Positions 48,451 through 56,034 of a stretch of DNA of 62,153 nt are shown here, one piece after another. Origin of the DNA: a virus. The notes below the pieces were generated by a model. The model worked only from the letters and a program-made list of their open reading frames with translations, ran no database searches and had not been told where the DNA came from. The first letter of the stretch is position 1. Each line of letters begins with the position of its first letter. The position numbers and the translations under genes are program-made. The stretch covers positions 1 through 62,153 of IMG/VR virus record IMGVR_UViG_3300025141_000088. One strand, given 5' to 3'.

Positions 48451-48677
48451 TGATTGTTCCCGGCGACTTAGTGAAGCACGCAGATTGGGAATTCAACCCT
48501 GTTAACTGCAAGCGAGAAGGAATAGGGTTTGTTGCAAGTTACGACAAGCAAAAGTGGTACGACTCTGGAAAGAATCACCACCAGTGGGTCATTGTCCATT
48601 GGATACCATTCGCCCCAAGCACCTCTAATGCGGTATACCATGTCGATTCGCTGGTGAGAGTGTCTCATGGAGATTAA
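48450..48677 (+). CDS. KOW/SH3-like protein
   Basis: 75 residues: IVPGDLVKHADWEFNP, REGIGFVASYDKQKW, HHQWVIVHWIPFAPS, YHVDSLVRVSHGD. Clear member of the G-D-L-V family with the W at the fourth strand. It overlaps the next family member by 11 bases: two paralogues in tandem. Confidence 0.7.
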   Translation: MIVPGDLVKHADWEFNPVNCKREGIGFVASYDKQKWYDSGKNHHQWVIVHWIPFAPSTSNAVYHVDSLVRVSHGD

Positions 48678-48936
48678 GGTTGGCGACTTAGTGAGGTACG
48701 ACCCGAAGGTGTTTAGAGATCCGACCTTAACTCAGACACACCAAATGCCCTTCGGCTGGCTCAGGGACGACTATGAAGGTTGCGAACCTGAATGGCTCGG
48801 TATCATTTCCAAGGTCGATAAAAAGATGTGGGGCACCCATGGCGGCATGGGATATGAGGTTTTATGGAGTCACGGTTATGTGGAGAAGGTTTATGCCTTT
48901 GAACTAGAGAGAGTAGAGGTAGAGAAGGATGATTAA
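48667..48936 (+). CDS. KOW/SH3-like protein
   Basis: 89 residues: EIKVGDLVRYDPKVFR, PEWLGIISKVDKKMWG, MGYEVLWSHGYVEKVYAFEL ending ERVEVEKDD. Clear member of the family. Starts inside the previous paralogue and overlaps the methylase by 8 bases. Confidence 0.7.
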   Translation: MEIKVGDLVRYDPKVFRDPTLTQTHQMPFGWLRDDYEGCEPEWLGIISKVDKKMWGTHGGMGYEVLWSHGYVEKVYAFELERVEVEKDD

Positions 48937-49705
48937 AAAAGAATTTAAAAACGGAGTTGTTTATCTTGGAGATTGTCAGGAGGTAATGGAAACACTAGAC
49001 AGAAACTCAGTCGAGGTGTGTGTTACATCACCACCTTATAATCTTAACAAGAGATACTCTAACTATGAGAACTCAAAGACTAGCAAGTCTATGACGGAAA
49101 AGTACGACAAGTGGTATGCTGATGACATGCCCGAATGGGAATACCAAGGTTGGCAGCAATCAGTCATTCACTCTCTGATGAGAGTCTGTGCAAGTAGCAT
49201 CTTCTATAACCACAAGGTTCGCTTCGCTTGGCACAACCGCAACATCTTTCGTTCTGAGAGCAACCTGCATCATCCGATGCAATGGCTGGCCAAGTTCCCC
49301 ATCTGGTGTGAAATTATATGGGACAGGTGCGGCATTGGCAACCCTTCAAGGCGTTACCATATTCAAGAGGAGCGAGTCTACCAGATTCAGAAGCCTCGCA
49401 AGTGGAGCAATGACTTGGGGCTCACAAACATATGGAAGATACCACCATCAAGAAACGATGGGCACGTCTGCACTTTCCCTGAGAAGCTGGTTGAGAACTG
49501 CATCTTACCCACCACAGAAGAGGGTGACACGATTATCGATCCTTTCTTGGGCGCCGGCACCACTGCAGTCGTAGCCATCAAACACAACCGACGCTTCATC
49601 GGTATCGAAAAGGATGAAGAGTATTTCAAGCTGGCCTGTGAGAACATTGCGAAGGCAGAAGAAAATAACACGCAAAAAGTGCTTGACATATCTTCAAGGG
49701 TGTGA
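48929..49705 (+). CDS. DNA methyltransferase (TSPPY type)
   Basis: 258 residues. Catalytic CVTSPPYNLNKRY (~32-42) precedes the SAM-site IIDPFLGAGTTAVVAIKHN (~205-220) and FIGIEKDEEYFKLA: the beta order. TSPPY is common to both N4-cytosine and N6-adenine enzymes. It is the third DNA methylase here and has no nuclease next to it, so it is probably protective. Confidence 0.87.
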   Translation: MIKKEFKNGVVYLGDCQEVMETLDRNSVEVCVTSPPYNLNKRYSNYENSKTSKSMTEKYDKWYADDMPEWEYQGWQQSVIHSLMRVCASSIFYNHKVRFAWHNRNIFRSESNLHHPMQWLAKFPIWCEIIWDRCGIGNPSRRYHIQEERVYQIQKPRKWSNDLGLTNIWKIPPSRNDGHVCTFPEKLVENCILPTTEEGDTIIDPFLGAGTTAVVAIKHNRRFIGIEKDEEYFKLACENIAKAEENNTQKVLDISSRV

Positions 49706-49711
49706 TAAAAT
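49683..49711 (+). promoter_or_regulatory. Extended -10 promoter
   Basis: TTGACA (49683-49688), 17-base spacer, TG-n and TAAAAT (49706-49711), starting inside the end of the methylase gene and serving the small genes from 49762. Confidence 0.7.
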
Positions 49712-49761
49712 GTTAACAAGAGAGGGATCATCCTCACTTAAACAACAGAAGAGGTAATACA

Positions 49762-49836
49762 GTGTTTGAATTCTTAATTTTATTTGGTATTTTTTATATT
49801 TGTCTGTGTCAGACTAAGGAGTATAATCGTGACTAA
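49762..49836 (+). CDS. 24-residue membrane micro-protein
   Basis: GTG start with GAGGTAATACA upstream. A hydrophobic helix (FEFLILFGIFYICLC) and a charged tail. Overlaps the next gene by 8 bases. Function unknown. Confidence 0.4.
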   Translation: MFEFLILFGIFYICLCQTKEYNRD

Positions 49837-50149
49837 AATTAATCCCTATGATTTACCAACAACAGAAGAGCGAAACATCCGTATCGTCTTGAAGAACATC
49901 AGTTGGGACACCGATCTGCAGGAAAGAGAGATAAGACTCCCCAGCTCAATGAGTATCCCTGTGGACAGCAGTCTACCAGAAGAGGAGATGATTTCCAGGG
50001 CAATCGATGCTGCATCTGACGCTTGGGGTTATTGCATCAATGATTGTGACATCAGCCCTGTTGATTACGGTTCACCGAATCCTCCCACCCCCTTAACATG
50101 CGACACCTCCCTATCAGATACCCTTGATTATGAGGGGGAGATATTCTAA
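49829..50149 (+). CDS. Unknown 106-residue acidic protein
   Basis: GTG start with AAGGAG at the right distance. NIRIVLKNISWDTDLQERE, EEEMISRAIDAASDAWGYCI then a proline/aspartate-rich tail. No known motif. Confidence 0.55.
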   Translation: MTKINPYDLPTTEERNIRIVLKNISWDTDLQEREIRLPSSMSIPVDSSLPEEEMISRAIDAASDAWGYCINDCDISPVDYGSPNPPTPLTCDTSLSDTLDYEGEIF

Positions 50150-50202
50150 TGGCACCTACAGACAAGGAATACATAGAATATCAGTGTCGCTTGTTGTCTT
50201 AG
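50149..50202 (+). CDS. Possible 17-residue peptide
   Basis: GGGGGAG upstream and a one-base overlap with the previous stop. Sequence APTDKEYIEYQCRLLS. Too short for a function call; may only couple translation. Confidence 0.3.
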   Translation: MAPTDKEYIEYQCRLLS

Positions 50203-50217
50203 GAGCTAGTTATATGT

Positions 50218-50322
50218 ATGGATATGGATGGCTTTGCAGGAATTTTTTTATATATGATGCTTCTTATTTCGGGATGCATGATGGTGTGGTTCCTGCTCAC
50301 TCACACAACAACACCTCTGTAA
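50218..50322 (+). CDS. 34-residue membrane micro-protein
   Basis: AGGAG lies about 12 bases upstream. Hydrophobic segment FAGIFLYMMLLISGCMMVWF followed by LLTHTTTPL. An overlapping frame from 50214 also exists but is less protein-like. Function unknown. Confidence 0.45.
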   Translation: MDMDGFAGIFLYMMLLISGCMMVWFLLTHTTTPL

Positions 50323-50338
50323 CTACGGGGAAACATCA

Positions 50339-50455
50339 ATGGGCTTAGCTCCCTATTTCGACAAAGACTTGAAGGGCGAGTGGTTCCTTGTTTATGTTGT
50401 AGATATGCTTGTATGGTTTGCCATCGGATACATAACCGCCGGAGGAACATTGTGA
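50339..50455 (+). CDS. 38-residue membrane protein
   Basis: GGGGAAA upstream. Transmembrane segment FLVYVVDMLVWFAIGYITAG after a charged DKDLKGEW. Overlaps the next start by 4 bases. Function unknown. Confidence 0.5.
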   Translation: MGLAPYFDKDLKGEWFLVYVVDMLVWFAIGYITAGGTL

Positions 50456-50772
50456 AGAAAAAACCAATACCAGACGTTTCAGACATACTGGAAGCCTTTG
50501 ATAATAAGAACAAGTTCGCTATTAAACACCCAGCTATCGCAAAGGAAAAAGCAATGGAAGATTTAAGAAACAGAGAAGAAGACATAAACGCCATGGCCGC
50601 CAGAGATTTTAATACCATCACTCTTGGAGATTATATTAGTGCAGCGCACGTTTACAATCGAGAGATAATGGGCGGAACCATCGATGCAGAACAGCGTTCT
50701 GCTTACTTTACCCTCTTCGCCTTTGAAGAACGGGCAAAGAGAATCTGTGAACACTTTAGCTATATTCAATAG
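50452..50772 (+). CDS. Unknown 106-residue helical protein
   Basis: GTG start with GGAGGA upstream. DVSDILEAFDNKNKFAIKHP, EKAMEDLRNREEDINAMAAR and YFTLFAFEERAKRICEHF. No recognised motif. Confidence 0.55.
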   Translation: MKKKPIPDVSDILEAFDNKNKFAIKHPAIAKEKAMEDLRNREEDINAMAARDFNTITLGDYISAAHVYNREIMGGTIDAEQRSAYFTLFAFEERAKRICEHFSYIQ

Positions 50773-50784
50773 AGGTTGAGAATT

Positions 50785-50970
50785 ATGAGCGGTTCTAGTA
50801 GTGTTGTCCTTACCATTGGGGAGTTAACCTATATTTATGAGACTCTACATGAGAGGAGAACATCTGGCGTGGATTCCAAAAAAGAGAAGAAATTGTGCAA
50901 GAGCGTCATGAAGACTATCGAAGAAGAGATGTTCAAAGTAGAAGAAGAGGGGGGTGATAAAGATGAGTGA
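50785..50970 (+). CDS. Unknown 61-residue protein
   Basis: GAGGTTGAG upstream. VLTIGELTYIYETLHERRTS then a charged helix SKKEKKLCKSVMKTIEEEMF. No known motif. Overlaps the next gene by 8 bases. Confidence 0.5.
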   Translation: MSGSSSVVLTIGELTYIYETLHERRTSGVDSKKEKKLCKSVMKTIEEEMFKVEEEGGDKDE

Positions 50971-51247
50971 GGATAATCCGGACTTCTTGTATGAGGTTGG
51001 CGATTTGGTGGAATTGGCTCGCTTTGGGTTCTCCCCTCAACATGCAAAAGACAGAGTATATGGACTTGTAATCGGAGTGATAGGCCCCGTCGATTATTTT
51101 GTTCCTCGTTATAGAATTCGCATTAACTATAGGCCCGATGGTGATGAGGCACACTTAGACGATTTCGTTGTATCGCGAAACGAGAAGGTAATAACGGTCA
51201 TGGAATATGACATCGTAGAACGCACCCAAAACGGCGGGAGAGAATAG
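50963..51247 (+). CDS. KOW/SH3-like protein
   Basis: 94 residues: YEVGDLVELARFGFSP, RVYGLVIGVIGPVDYF, RYRIRINYRPDGDEAHLDDF, VMEYDIVER. GGGGGGTGA precedes the start. Family pattern is clear; function unknown. Confidence 0.68.
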   Translation: MSEDNPDFLYEVGDLVELARFGFSPQHAKDRVYGLVIGVIGPVDYFVPRYRIRINYRPDGDEAHLDDFVVSRNEKVITVMEYDIVERTQNGGRE

Positions 51248-51301
51248 AAGGACCTCAGAGGCAAAGGCGAAGCCGCGCAGAAACTTGACGGAATTTTTTT
51301 T

Positions 51302-51637
51302 ATGAAAGAAGAACAAAAGCAGTTTAAAAATGGTGATTTAGTGCTAGTCCAGCCAATGAGGTATTGCTTCACCATCACCGAAGGTGGTATTGAGGTGCTA
51401 AATGAGGAAACTCCGCAAGCCAAGCTCATGCACCATTGGACCGCAGACGGATTCAAAGCTCGCGTCCTAAGCTCAATCACCCTACATGGATCCCAAAACA
51501 CAGAGGAATACCTTGAAGTGAAGCTTTTCGGCAAGGGCCGTAAGCACTTTGTGAACCGCAATGAAGAAAAAACCAAGGTTGTTTGGATCCAAGAGCGCCT
51601 AGTTACTAGATGTAAGGACGGCAAGAAAAAGGAATAA
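51302..51637 (+). CDS. KOW/SH3-like protein
   Basis: 111 residues: FKNGDLVLVQPMRYC, an insert, then FKARVLSSITLHGS, EYLEVKLFGKGRKHFVNRNE, VVWIQERLVTRCKDG. No ribosome site is seen; an 8-T run directly precedes the ATG. Function unknown. Confidence 0.62.
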   Translation: MKEEQKQFKNGDLVLVQPMRYCFTITEGGIEVLNEETPQAKLMHHWTADGFKARVLSSITLHGSQNTEEYLEVKLFGKGRKHFVNRNEEKTKVVWIQERLVTRCKDGKKKE

Positions 51638-51645
51638 ACAACCCA

Positions 51646-51921
51646 GTGAGCGAAGACATCTTAGGACCAGATCAGTTGAGGGTAGGCGACATTGTTAAGC
51701 TATACAACTACTACTGTGGGTACGATGAGTTCACAAGAATGGCGCCAGAAATTACCGGCATGCTAATTAAAATAGGTAGAGAAACTCAATTCGAGTTCTA
51801 CGAGATAGCAGTAATGAAAGACGAGTGCGGCAATGGCGGATATGTCCAGAGATACTTAACAAGCGATTTCTTTGTAATAAAGATAAGCAGCAAATACGAA
51901 AGAGAGGTCAGTGATGGCTAA
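51646..51921 (+). CDS. KOW/SH3-like protein
   Basis: 91 residues from GTG: LRVGDIVKLYNYYCGYDEF, ITGMLIKIGRETQFEFYEIA, VQRYLTSDFFVIKISSKYE. Member of the same family with a tyrosine-rich insert. Confidence 0.62.
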   Translation: MSEDILGPDQLRVGDIVKLYNYYCGYDEFTRMAPEITGMLIKIGRETQFEFYEIAVMKDECGNGGYVQRYLTSDFFVIKISSKYEREVSDG

Positions 51922-52123
51922 GGGAAGAAAGAAAAAAGAAAAGTATAGTACAAAGCAAGATAACGTTCCAAACGATGACGCATTACGAAAGTCGTTGATT
52001 GAAGAGTTTATCGCAAGCAACTCGAAGGACGAAGAGATGTACCAAGAGTTTGAAGCAGTGCCTTATGAAGCAGGACAAATTGTTCGCTCAACTGCAGGTA
52101 GCAAAGGCAAGAAGAAATCTTAA
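51914..52123 (+). CDS. Unknown 69-residue charged protein
   Basis: ATG at 51914 with AGAGAGG upstream. Basic start (AKGRKKKEKYSTKQ), acidic helix and basic end (GSKGKKKS). No known motif. Confidence 0.5.
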   Translation: MAKGRKKKEKYSTKQDNVPNDDALRKSLIEEFIASNSKDEEMYQEFEAVPYEAGQIVRSTAGSKGKKKS

Positions 52124-52134
52124 GGAGATTCAAA

Positions 52135-52815
52135 ATGAAAAACAAAAACATTACAATAAAGGTCTTGATGGAGACAATGAGAAAGTTGAATCAAGAGGGT
52201 TATGAAGACATTGGGTTAGCCCACAGAGATCCAAAGACAGGCAAGTTGAAGCCACCAACAAAGAACATATCTTTAGAATTCCCAGACCCAGAAGGTGGCC
52301 ACTTATCACAGAAAGATTTGCTAAAAATTCAACAAACTAATGCCCCCACAAGCGGTACAGCAGACGACCAGCTTGACGCAACTGCTTTCCACAAGGGGAA
52401 CAAGGAAAAGAATAAACCAAAGGGTGAGTTCGCTAAAGACCTACCAGCACATGCAAGCTCACTAATAAGCGCCGATGAAGAGGATGAGGACTTGTCCAAC
52501 GCTTTTCCAATGCCGTCCAGTGCAACGCTAATGAGGGCCAATGAAACAGCAGTCGTCTTGGATGATCCAGACAGCAATCCCTTTTCAACAAACGAACCAA
52601 CGCGAACAATGGCTTACGATCTTGAAGACACTGTTCCAGACGCAGAGTCAGAGACAGAAGAACTTGTTGATAGACTAAGCGATCAAGTGGTCACAACCTT
52701 AGAACTCAACGGACCATTCGACCCATCAAGCGAAAAGGCAAGAGCAGCCATCGAAGATGCAATAATGACTGTACTAAAAGACATGGATAGAGCAGACCCA
52801 TATGATAGGAGCTAA
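52135..52815 (+). CDS. Unknown 226-residue acidic protein
   Basis: Start KNKNITIKVLMETMRKLNQ is amphipathic, then RDPKTGKLKPPTKN, long acidic low-complexity regions (ISADEEDEDLSNAF, DLEDTVPDAESETEELVDR) and a C-terminal helix EKARAAIEDAIMTVLKDMD. The layout of ordered ends and an acidic middle resembles the scaffold-like protein at 23.8 kb, but similarity is only compositional. AAGGAGA upstream. Confidence 0.55.
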   Translation: MKNKNITIKVLMETMRKLNQEGYEDIGLAHRDPKTGKLKPPTKNISLEFPDPEGGHLSQKDLLKIQQTNAPTSGTADDQLDATAFHKGNKEKNKPKGEFAKDLPAHASSLISADEEDEDLSNAFPMPSSATLMRANETAVVLDDPDSNPFSTNEPTRTMAYDLEDTVPDAESETEELVDRLSDQVVTTLELNGPFDPSSEKARAAIEDAIMTVLKDMDRADPYDRS

Positions 52816-52817
52816 AG

Positions 52818-53084
52818 ATGTCAAAGTCATGGCTAGATATTGAGAAAGAAGTGGAGCAAGAAATGTTGGAAAGATTCAACAGTGTTCCTATCGAACAAAG
52901 AGCAAAGCTTGGACTCGAAGGCCCAAGCACAAAGGCCCATGATAATAGGCAGTGGGTCCAAGCTTATGTGCGACTATTAGCATGGAAGAATAAGTGTCGT
53001 GAATTGCACGAACTAGCATACCCCATCGCAGCCAACAAGAGTTCTGCGGGGAATAAAAAAATAAAGTTAAAAGAAGTAAAGTAA
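52818..53084 (+). CDS. Unknown 88-residue helical protein
   Basis: WLDIEKEVEQEMLERFNSVP, WVQAYVRLLAWKNKCRELHE and a lysine-rich end. Two bases after the previous gene, one-base overlap with the next. No known motif. Confidence 0.5.
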   Translation: MSKSWLDIEKEVEQEMLERFNSVPIEQRAKLGLEGPSTKAHDNRQWVQAYVRLLAWKNKCRELHELAYPIAANKSSAGNKKIKLKEVK

Positions 53085-53323
53085 TGCCCTTAAGCAAGAG
53101 TTATATAGCAGAGCTTAATAAAGAGATAGCACACTGGACATACTTGTATGAAAGGGGCTGTATAACTCAGGATACATATTTGGTTGAGAGAGCTACACTT
53201 ATAAGAGATTACTATATGAAGTATTATGATGATGAAATGAATTGCCTACTAGACTATGAGAAGGATACTGAACCTAAAGGTCTAGTTGGTATAGCCCTTA
53301 AACTTGTGAGGAAACTATTTTAG
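53084..53323 (+). CDS. Unknown 79-residue protein
   Basis: KSYIAELNKEIAHWTYLYER, YLVERATLIRDYYMKYYDDE and a C-terminal VGIALKLVRKLF. Helical, tyrosine-rich. TAATG overlap with the previous gene. Confidence 0.5.
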   Translation: MPLSKSYIAELNKEIAHWTYLYERGCITQDTYLVERATLIRDYYMKYYDDEMNCLLDYEKDTEPKGLVGIALKLVRKLF

Positions 53324-53327
53324 TATA

Positions 53328-53633
53328 ATGGCGGCATCCAAGTTACTATATAAGGTTGGTGATTTAGTGAAGGTTAAAGAGGCAACCTATCACTACATGG
53401 ATATTTCTGAGACTTTCCCCGGCGGCATGGGTCTGGTTGTGGGCAGGACAGATAGTTGGTATGAAGCATATGAGCAAACCAAGCAACAGCCCGATCTTAG
53501 CAAAACCCACTATTGGGATAATGTTAATTATTCCCCCTATAGAGTGTTGATGTGTGGTAGCCATGAAATGGAATGGATAAGCCCCGAACACATGGAACCT
53601 GCATACGACCAGCAAAACAAAGACGATGAATAA
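53328..53633 (+). CDS. KOW/SH3-like protein
   Basis: 101 residues: LYKVGDLVKVKEATYHY, GGMGLVVGRTDSWYEAYEQT, YSPYRVLMCGSHEMEWISPE then HMEPAY. A clear family member with a longer second loop. It is the last gene before leader region B. Confidence 0.7.
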   Translation: MAASKLLYKVGDLVKVKEATYHYMDISETFPGGMGLVVGRTDSWYEAYEQTKQQPDLSKTHYWDNVNYSPYRVLMCGSHEMEWISPEHMEPAYDQQNKDDE

Positions 53634-53639
53634 ATTGAA

Positions 53640-54161
53640 GGTCTGCCGTTTAGCAGTTTAACGCGGTGGTGCCTAACATATAATATTTTATGTAAAGACG
53701 TTCATATTTATTATATAATATGTGCCGTCTGTAGTGCCTATTTAATATATAATAAATGGTGATGGTGTATTAAATAGCCTGTTTTATATATTAATGCAAG
53801 GGGCATAGTGTATTTAAGGGGGCTTTGGTGGTATCTAGTGGATCAAGGTGGTTAGCCCTAGCACGTTGGTGCTAACTAGATCCCATCGCTAAAAAGTGAT
53901 CTCTATTTCTCCTTATTAAACGCCCACTTGCAACACTGCGACATGCCGCTACACCTGCCTAACCCCCCGTACTTGCTAACCTTTCTACCCCTTGCACTGC
54001 GCCAATCCGATGCAGATCCGCCATCCCTACCATTTAGCCGATCCGCATAAGTCCAGCAAACCCGCATAACTCCAGCAATCCTACGCAAGTACCACATATC
54101 GATTAATCCCCTGCGTTTTCGAGGAGTTAGGGATAAAACGACATAAACACAGGCAAAGGGC
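53640..54161 (+). other. Gene-free region B: AT-rich stretch plus repeats, candidate origin
   Basis: More than 500 bases without a credible gene. 53676-53800 is very AT-rich, with many TATAATAT-like runs. 53833-53881 can fold into nested hairpins (ATCTAGT/ACTAGAT, AGCAC/GTGCT). From 53890 it parallels leader region A: AAGTGATCTCTATTTC at the left, AAGTCCAGCAA (54049), AACTCCAGCAA (54068) and CAAGTACC (54086) spaced 19 bases apart, two inverted ACTTGC copies (53926, 53971), and TTAGGGATAAAACGACAT (54127-54144), the exact inverse of a region A 18-mer. AT-rich DNA beside iterons fits a replication origin (inference). Confidence 0.6.
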
Positions 54162-54189
54162 TTGACTTCTCTATCCAGTGTGTTATAAT
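54162..54189 (+). promoter_or_regulatory. Extended -10 promoter of second accessory block
   Basis: TTGACT (54162-54167), 16-base spacer, TG-n and TATAAT (54184-54189). Placed after region B exactly as the 44346 promoter follows region A. Confidence 0.8.
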
Positions 54190-54224
54190 GGGGACACACA
54201 GAACGAACCCAAAAGGAAGTAAGC

Positions 54225-54593
54225 ATGCAAAAAACATATTTAAACATCCCCAACACAGGCACAAATCAAAACATGGTACGTCAAGCCGTATCTCAATTCA
54301 TGGTTGAACAAGTTTTAACCAAAGATGAGATAATGGAGCTTGCCATGTCGCACCTTGAAGAAACCTATGAGGCAGCAGGGCATAGCATTGGCGACCTTGC
54401 CAAAATGGTTAAGCAAACCAACATCCCAAGCCAAATTAACTTTGACGGCACAGAGGGTCCATCACAGCCTAATCACATGCTTTGTCATGGCTCTATTCCA
54501 GGCTACAACGGCGATGGTCCACAATACTATTTTTTCACTAAAGAACAAGATTACGAATACTCCGCAATGGAAGTAAAGGAAGAGGTGCAATAA
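54225..54593 (+). CDS. Unknown 122-residue protein, first gene after region B
   Basis: AAAAGGAAG before the ATG. YLNIPNTGTNQNMVRQAVSQ, FMVEQVLTKDEIMELAMSHL and a C-terminal part with DGPQYYFFTKEQDYEYSAME. Helical then aromatic. No family recognised. Confidence 0.6.
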   Translation: MQKTYLNIPNTGTNQNMVRQAVSQFMVEQVLTKDEIMELAMSHLEETYEAAGHSIGDLAKMVKQTNIPSQINFDGTEGPSQPNHMLCHGSIPGYNGDGPQYYFFTKEQDYEYSAMEVKEEVQ

Positions 54594-54594
54594 T

Positions 54595-54918
54595 ATGCAA
54601 TTAAGTAAAGACGAAGTAACGAACGAAGCACAATCCGCCATCATGACGGTATTCGCAGAGCATTTCAAAGATATGCTCGCAGAAGATAGCGGCAATCACA
54701 TCTATACAACCAAGGCAGACAAGCTAATATGCAACAGTGTTGTTAATGCTGATGATGATGCAGGTGAATGGAGCCGTGAAGCTATGGTTATCATCTATCA
54801 TGTCAATGGTATGCCTTCCATCAACCGCATTGAAGAGTGGGGTAAGGTGTCTGACATCCTTGATGACTATTATGTAGAAGCAATCAACCCTGAAGTATCA
54901 GCAATCTATTCTTTATAG
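54595..54918 (+). CDS. Unknown 107-residue acidic protein
   Basis: SKDEVTNEAQSAIMTVFAEH, NHIYTTKADKLICNSVVNAD, AMVIIYHVNGMPSINRIEEW. Mixed alpha/beta, one base after the previous gene. No known motif. Confidence 0.55.
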   Translation: MQLSKDEVTNEAQSAIMTVFAEHFKDMLAEDSGNHIYTTKADKLICNSVVNADDDAGEWSREAMVIIYHVNGMPSINRIEEWGKVSDILDDYYVEAINPEVSAIYSL

Positions 54919-54927
54919 GAGCCTCGA

Positions 54928-55251
54928 ATGAAATTAGAACCATTAGGTAAGAACCAAACTCGCGTAATCACTCAACTCAAGGATGCAAAGGAGAATTTCA
55001 CTTGGGATAAAGACATCTACTTCTCTTATGGGGTGCCTGTGCTTATCATTAACTATCGTGATGCAGAAATCCACGAAACCGCAGAGAAGTATTCTTCAAC
55101 CACTAGCAAGCACCTCAATTCATTCAAGCGGATGAGTAACCGCTATGATGATCGTGGTGGCCCTATCGATACTGCTGTGTTGCATGGGCGTGAATGGCAA
55201 GTCTTCCTAGCACCTGAGTCTCGAATGCATACCGTTGCGGGGCAATGCTAA
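54928..55251 (+). CDS. Unknown 107-residue protein
   Basis: TRVITQLKDAKENFTWDKDI, YFSYGVPVLIINYRDAEIHE, HLNSFKRMSNRYDDRGGPID, WQVFLAPESR. Alpha/beta with many charged residues. AGGAG precedes the ATG. No known motif. Confidence 0.55.
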   Translation: MKLEPLGKNQTRVITQLKDAKENFTWDKDIYFSYGVPVLIINYRDAEIHETAEKYSSTTSKHLNSFKRMSNRYDDRGGPIDTAVLHGREWQVFLAPESRMHTVAGQC

Positions 55252-55280
55252 TGAATTATTCAAAAGATAAGGAAACCACA

Positions 55281-55502
55281 ATGACTGATAAACCCGACCT
55301 ATACTTGGCCGTAGACAACACCTGGGCTCGCTATGAGGTCCGTTCTATTAACGCGCATGGCCAGACCATCCTATCCTGTCACATGACCTTGGACGAAGCG
55401 CAGGAGCATGCTAAGGTCCATGCTGCAAGCGGTTCGGTGGTGGTTGTCTACGATGCAGAACTGGAAGAACCAATCGGTGGCGTACATCGCAGGGGAGAAT
55501 AA
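55281..55502 (+). CDS. Unknown 73-residue alpha/beta protein, paralogue of 45200 product
   Basis: ARYEVRSINAHGQTILSCHM, TLDEAQEHAKVHAASGSVVV and VYDAELEEP. The ATG at 55281 is chosen for its AAGGAA site; an in-frame ATG at 55251 overlaps the previous stop. Shares strand-helix-strand order and the EAQ helix with the product at 45200. Confidence 0.55.
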   Translation: MTDKPDLYLAVDNTWARYEVRSINAHGQTILSCHMTLDEAQEHAKVHAASGSVVVVYDAELEEPIGGVHRRGE

Positions 55503-55506
55503 AATA

Positions 55507-55923
55507 ATGATTGAAGACTACATTAACTTAATAACAGCATGGGCAAAGACTCGCGGGTATAGCGTGTTCGGCAAATGGGATGAAGATGCATTCTACGACA
55601 AAGACAAAGAAATTGTATATAGTCTCAGGACTAAAGAGAAGAAGTATCAAATGTATTCTCTGCTCCACGAGTGTGGGCATGCGCTTGCATTCGAGAGCAA
55701 AAGCTACAAGAACCGTTTTCCTACCATGTCTAAGCGAAGGTTCAAGACTGCAAAGGTCAATTCAAGAACGAATACCTTTAAGGTTGAACAAATCGTTGAA
55801 GAACACGATGCATGGCAACGAGGGCTCAAGCTCGCATGCAGACTCGGTATTGAAATAGATAAAGAAAACTACAACAAGTATGCATCACGTTATGTGATGT
55901 CTTATATTCGAAAGGCAAAGTAA
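55507..55923 (+). CDS. Small HExGH metallopeptidase-like protein
   Basis: 138 residues with YSLLHECGHALAFESK and, after a basic insert, VEQIVEEHDAWQRGLKLACR. The zinc site and the E-x-x-AWxRG helix match the product at 30377, so the two are paralogues. The insert NRFPTMSKRRFKTAKVNSRT is the main difference. GGGGAGAA precedes the start. Substrate unknown. Confidence 0.68.
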   Translation: MIEDYINLITAWAKTRGYSVFGKWDEDAFYDKDKEIVYSLRTKEKKYQMYSLLHECGHALAFESKSYKNRFPTMSKRRFKTAKVNSRTNTFKVEQIVEEHDAWQRGLKLACRLGIEIDKENYNKYASRYVMSYIRKAK

Positions 55924-55924
55924 T

Positions 55925-56023
55925 ATGTTTAAACACTGGAACAAGAAACTCTTGGCAGCTCACCTCGCAGACGTCGCATGCTGGTTCACCCTCGGCATCA
56001 TCATCGGCTCATACTGTTTATAA
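55925..56023 (+). CDS. 32-residue membrane protein
   Basis: Starts right after the previous TAA. FKHWNKKLLAAHLADVACW then a hydrophobic FTLGIIIGSYCL end. Function unknown. Confidence 0.45.
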   Translation: MFKHWNKKLLAAHLADVACWFTLGIIIGSYCL

Positions 56024-56034
56024 AGGATAACATC

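Noticed and set aside
50214-50348. Alternative frame starting MYGYGWLCRN
   Set aside because: The overlapping frame from 50218 is a clean transmembrane peptide; this one has unlikely composition and overlaps the next gene.
53903-54262. 119-residue open frame on the minus strand across leader region B
   Set aside because: It covers the promoter and repeats, has low-complexity Arg/Cys/Trp composition and no ribosome site; every other gene is on the + strand.
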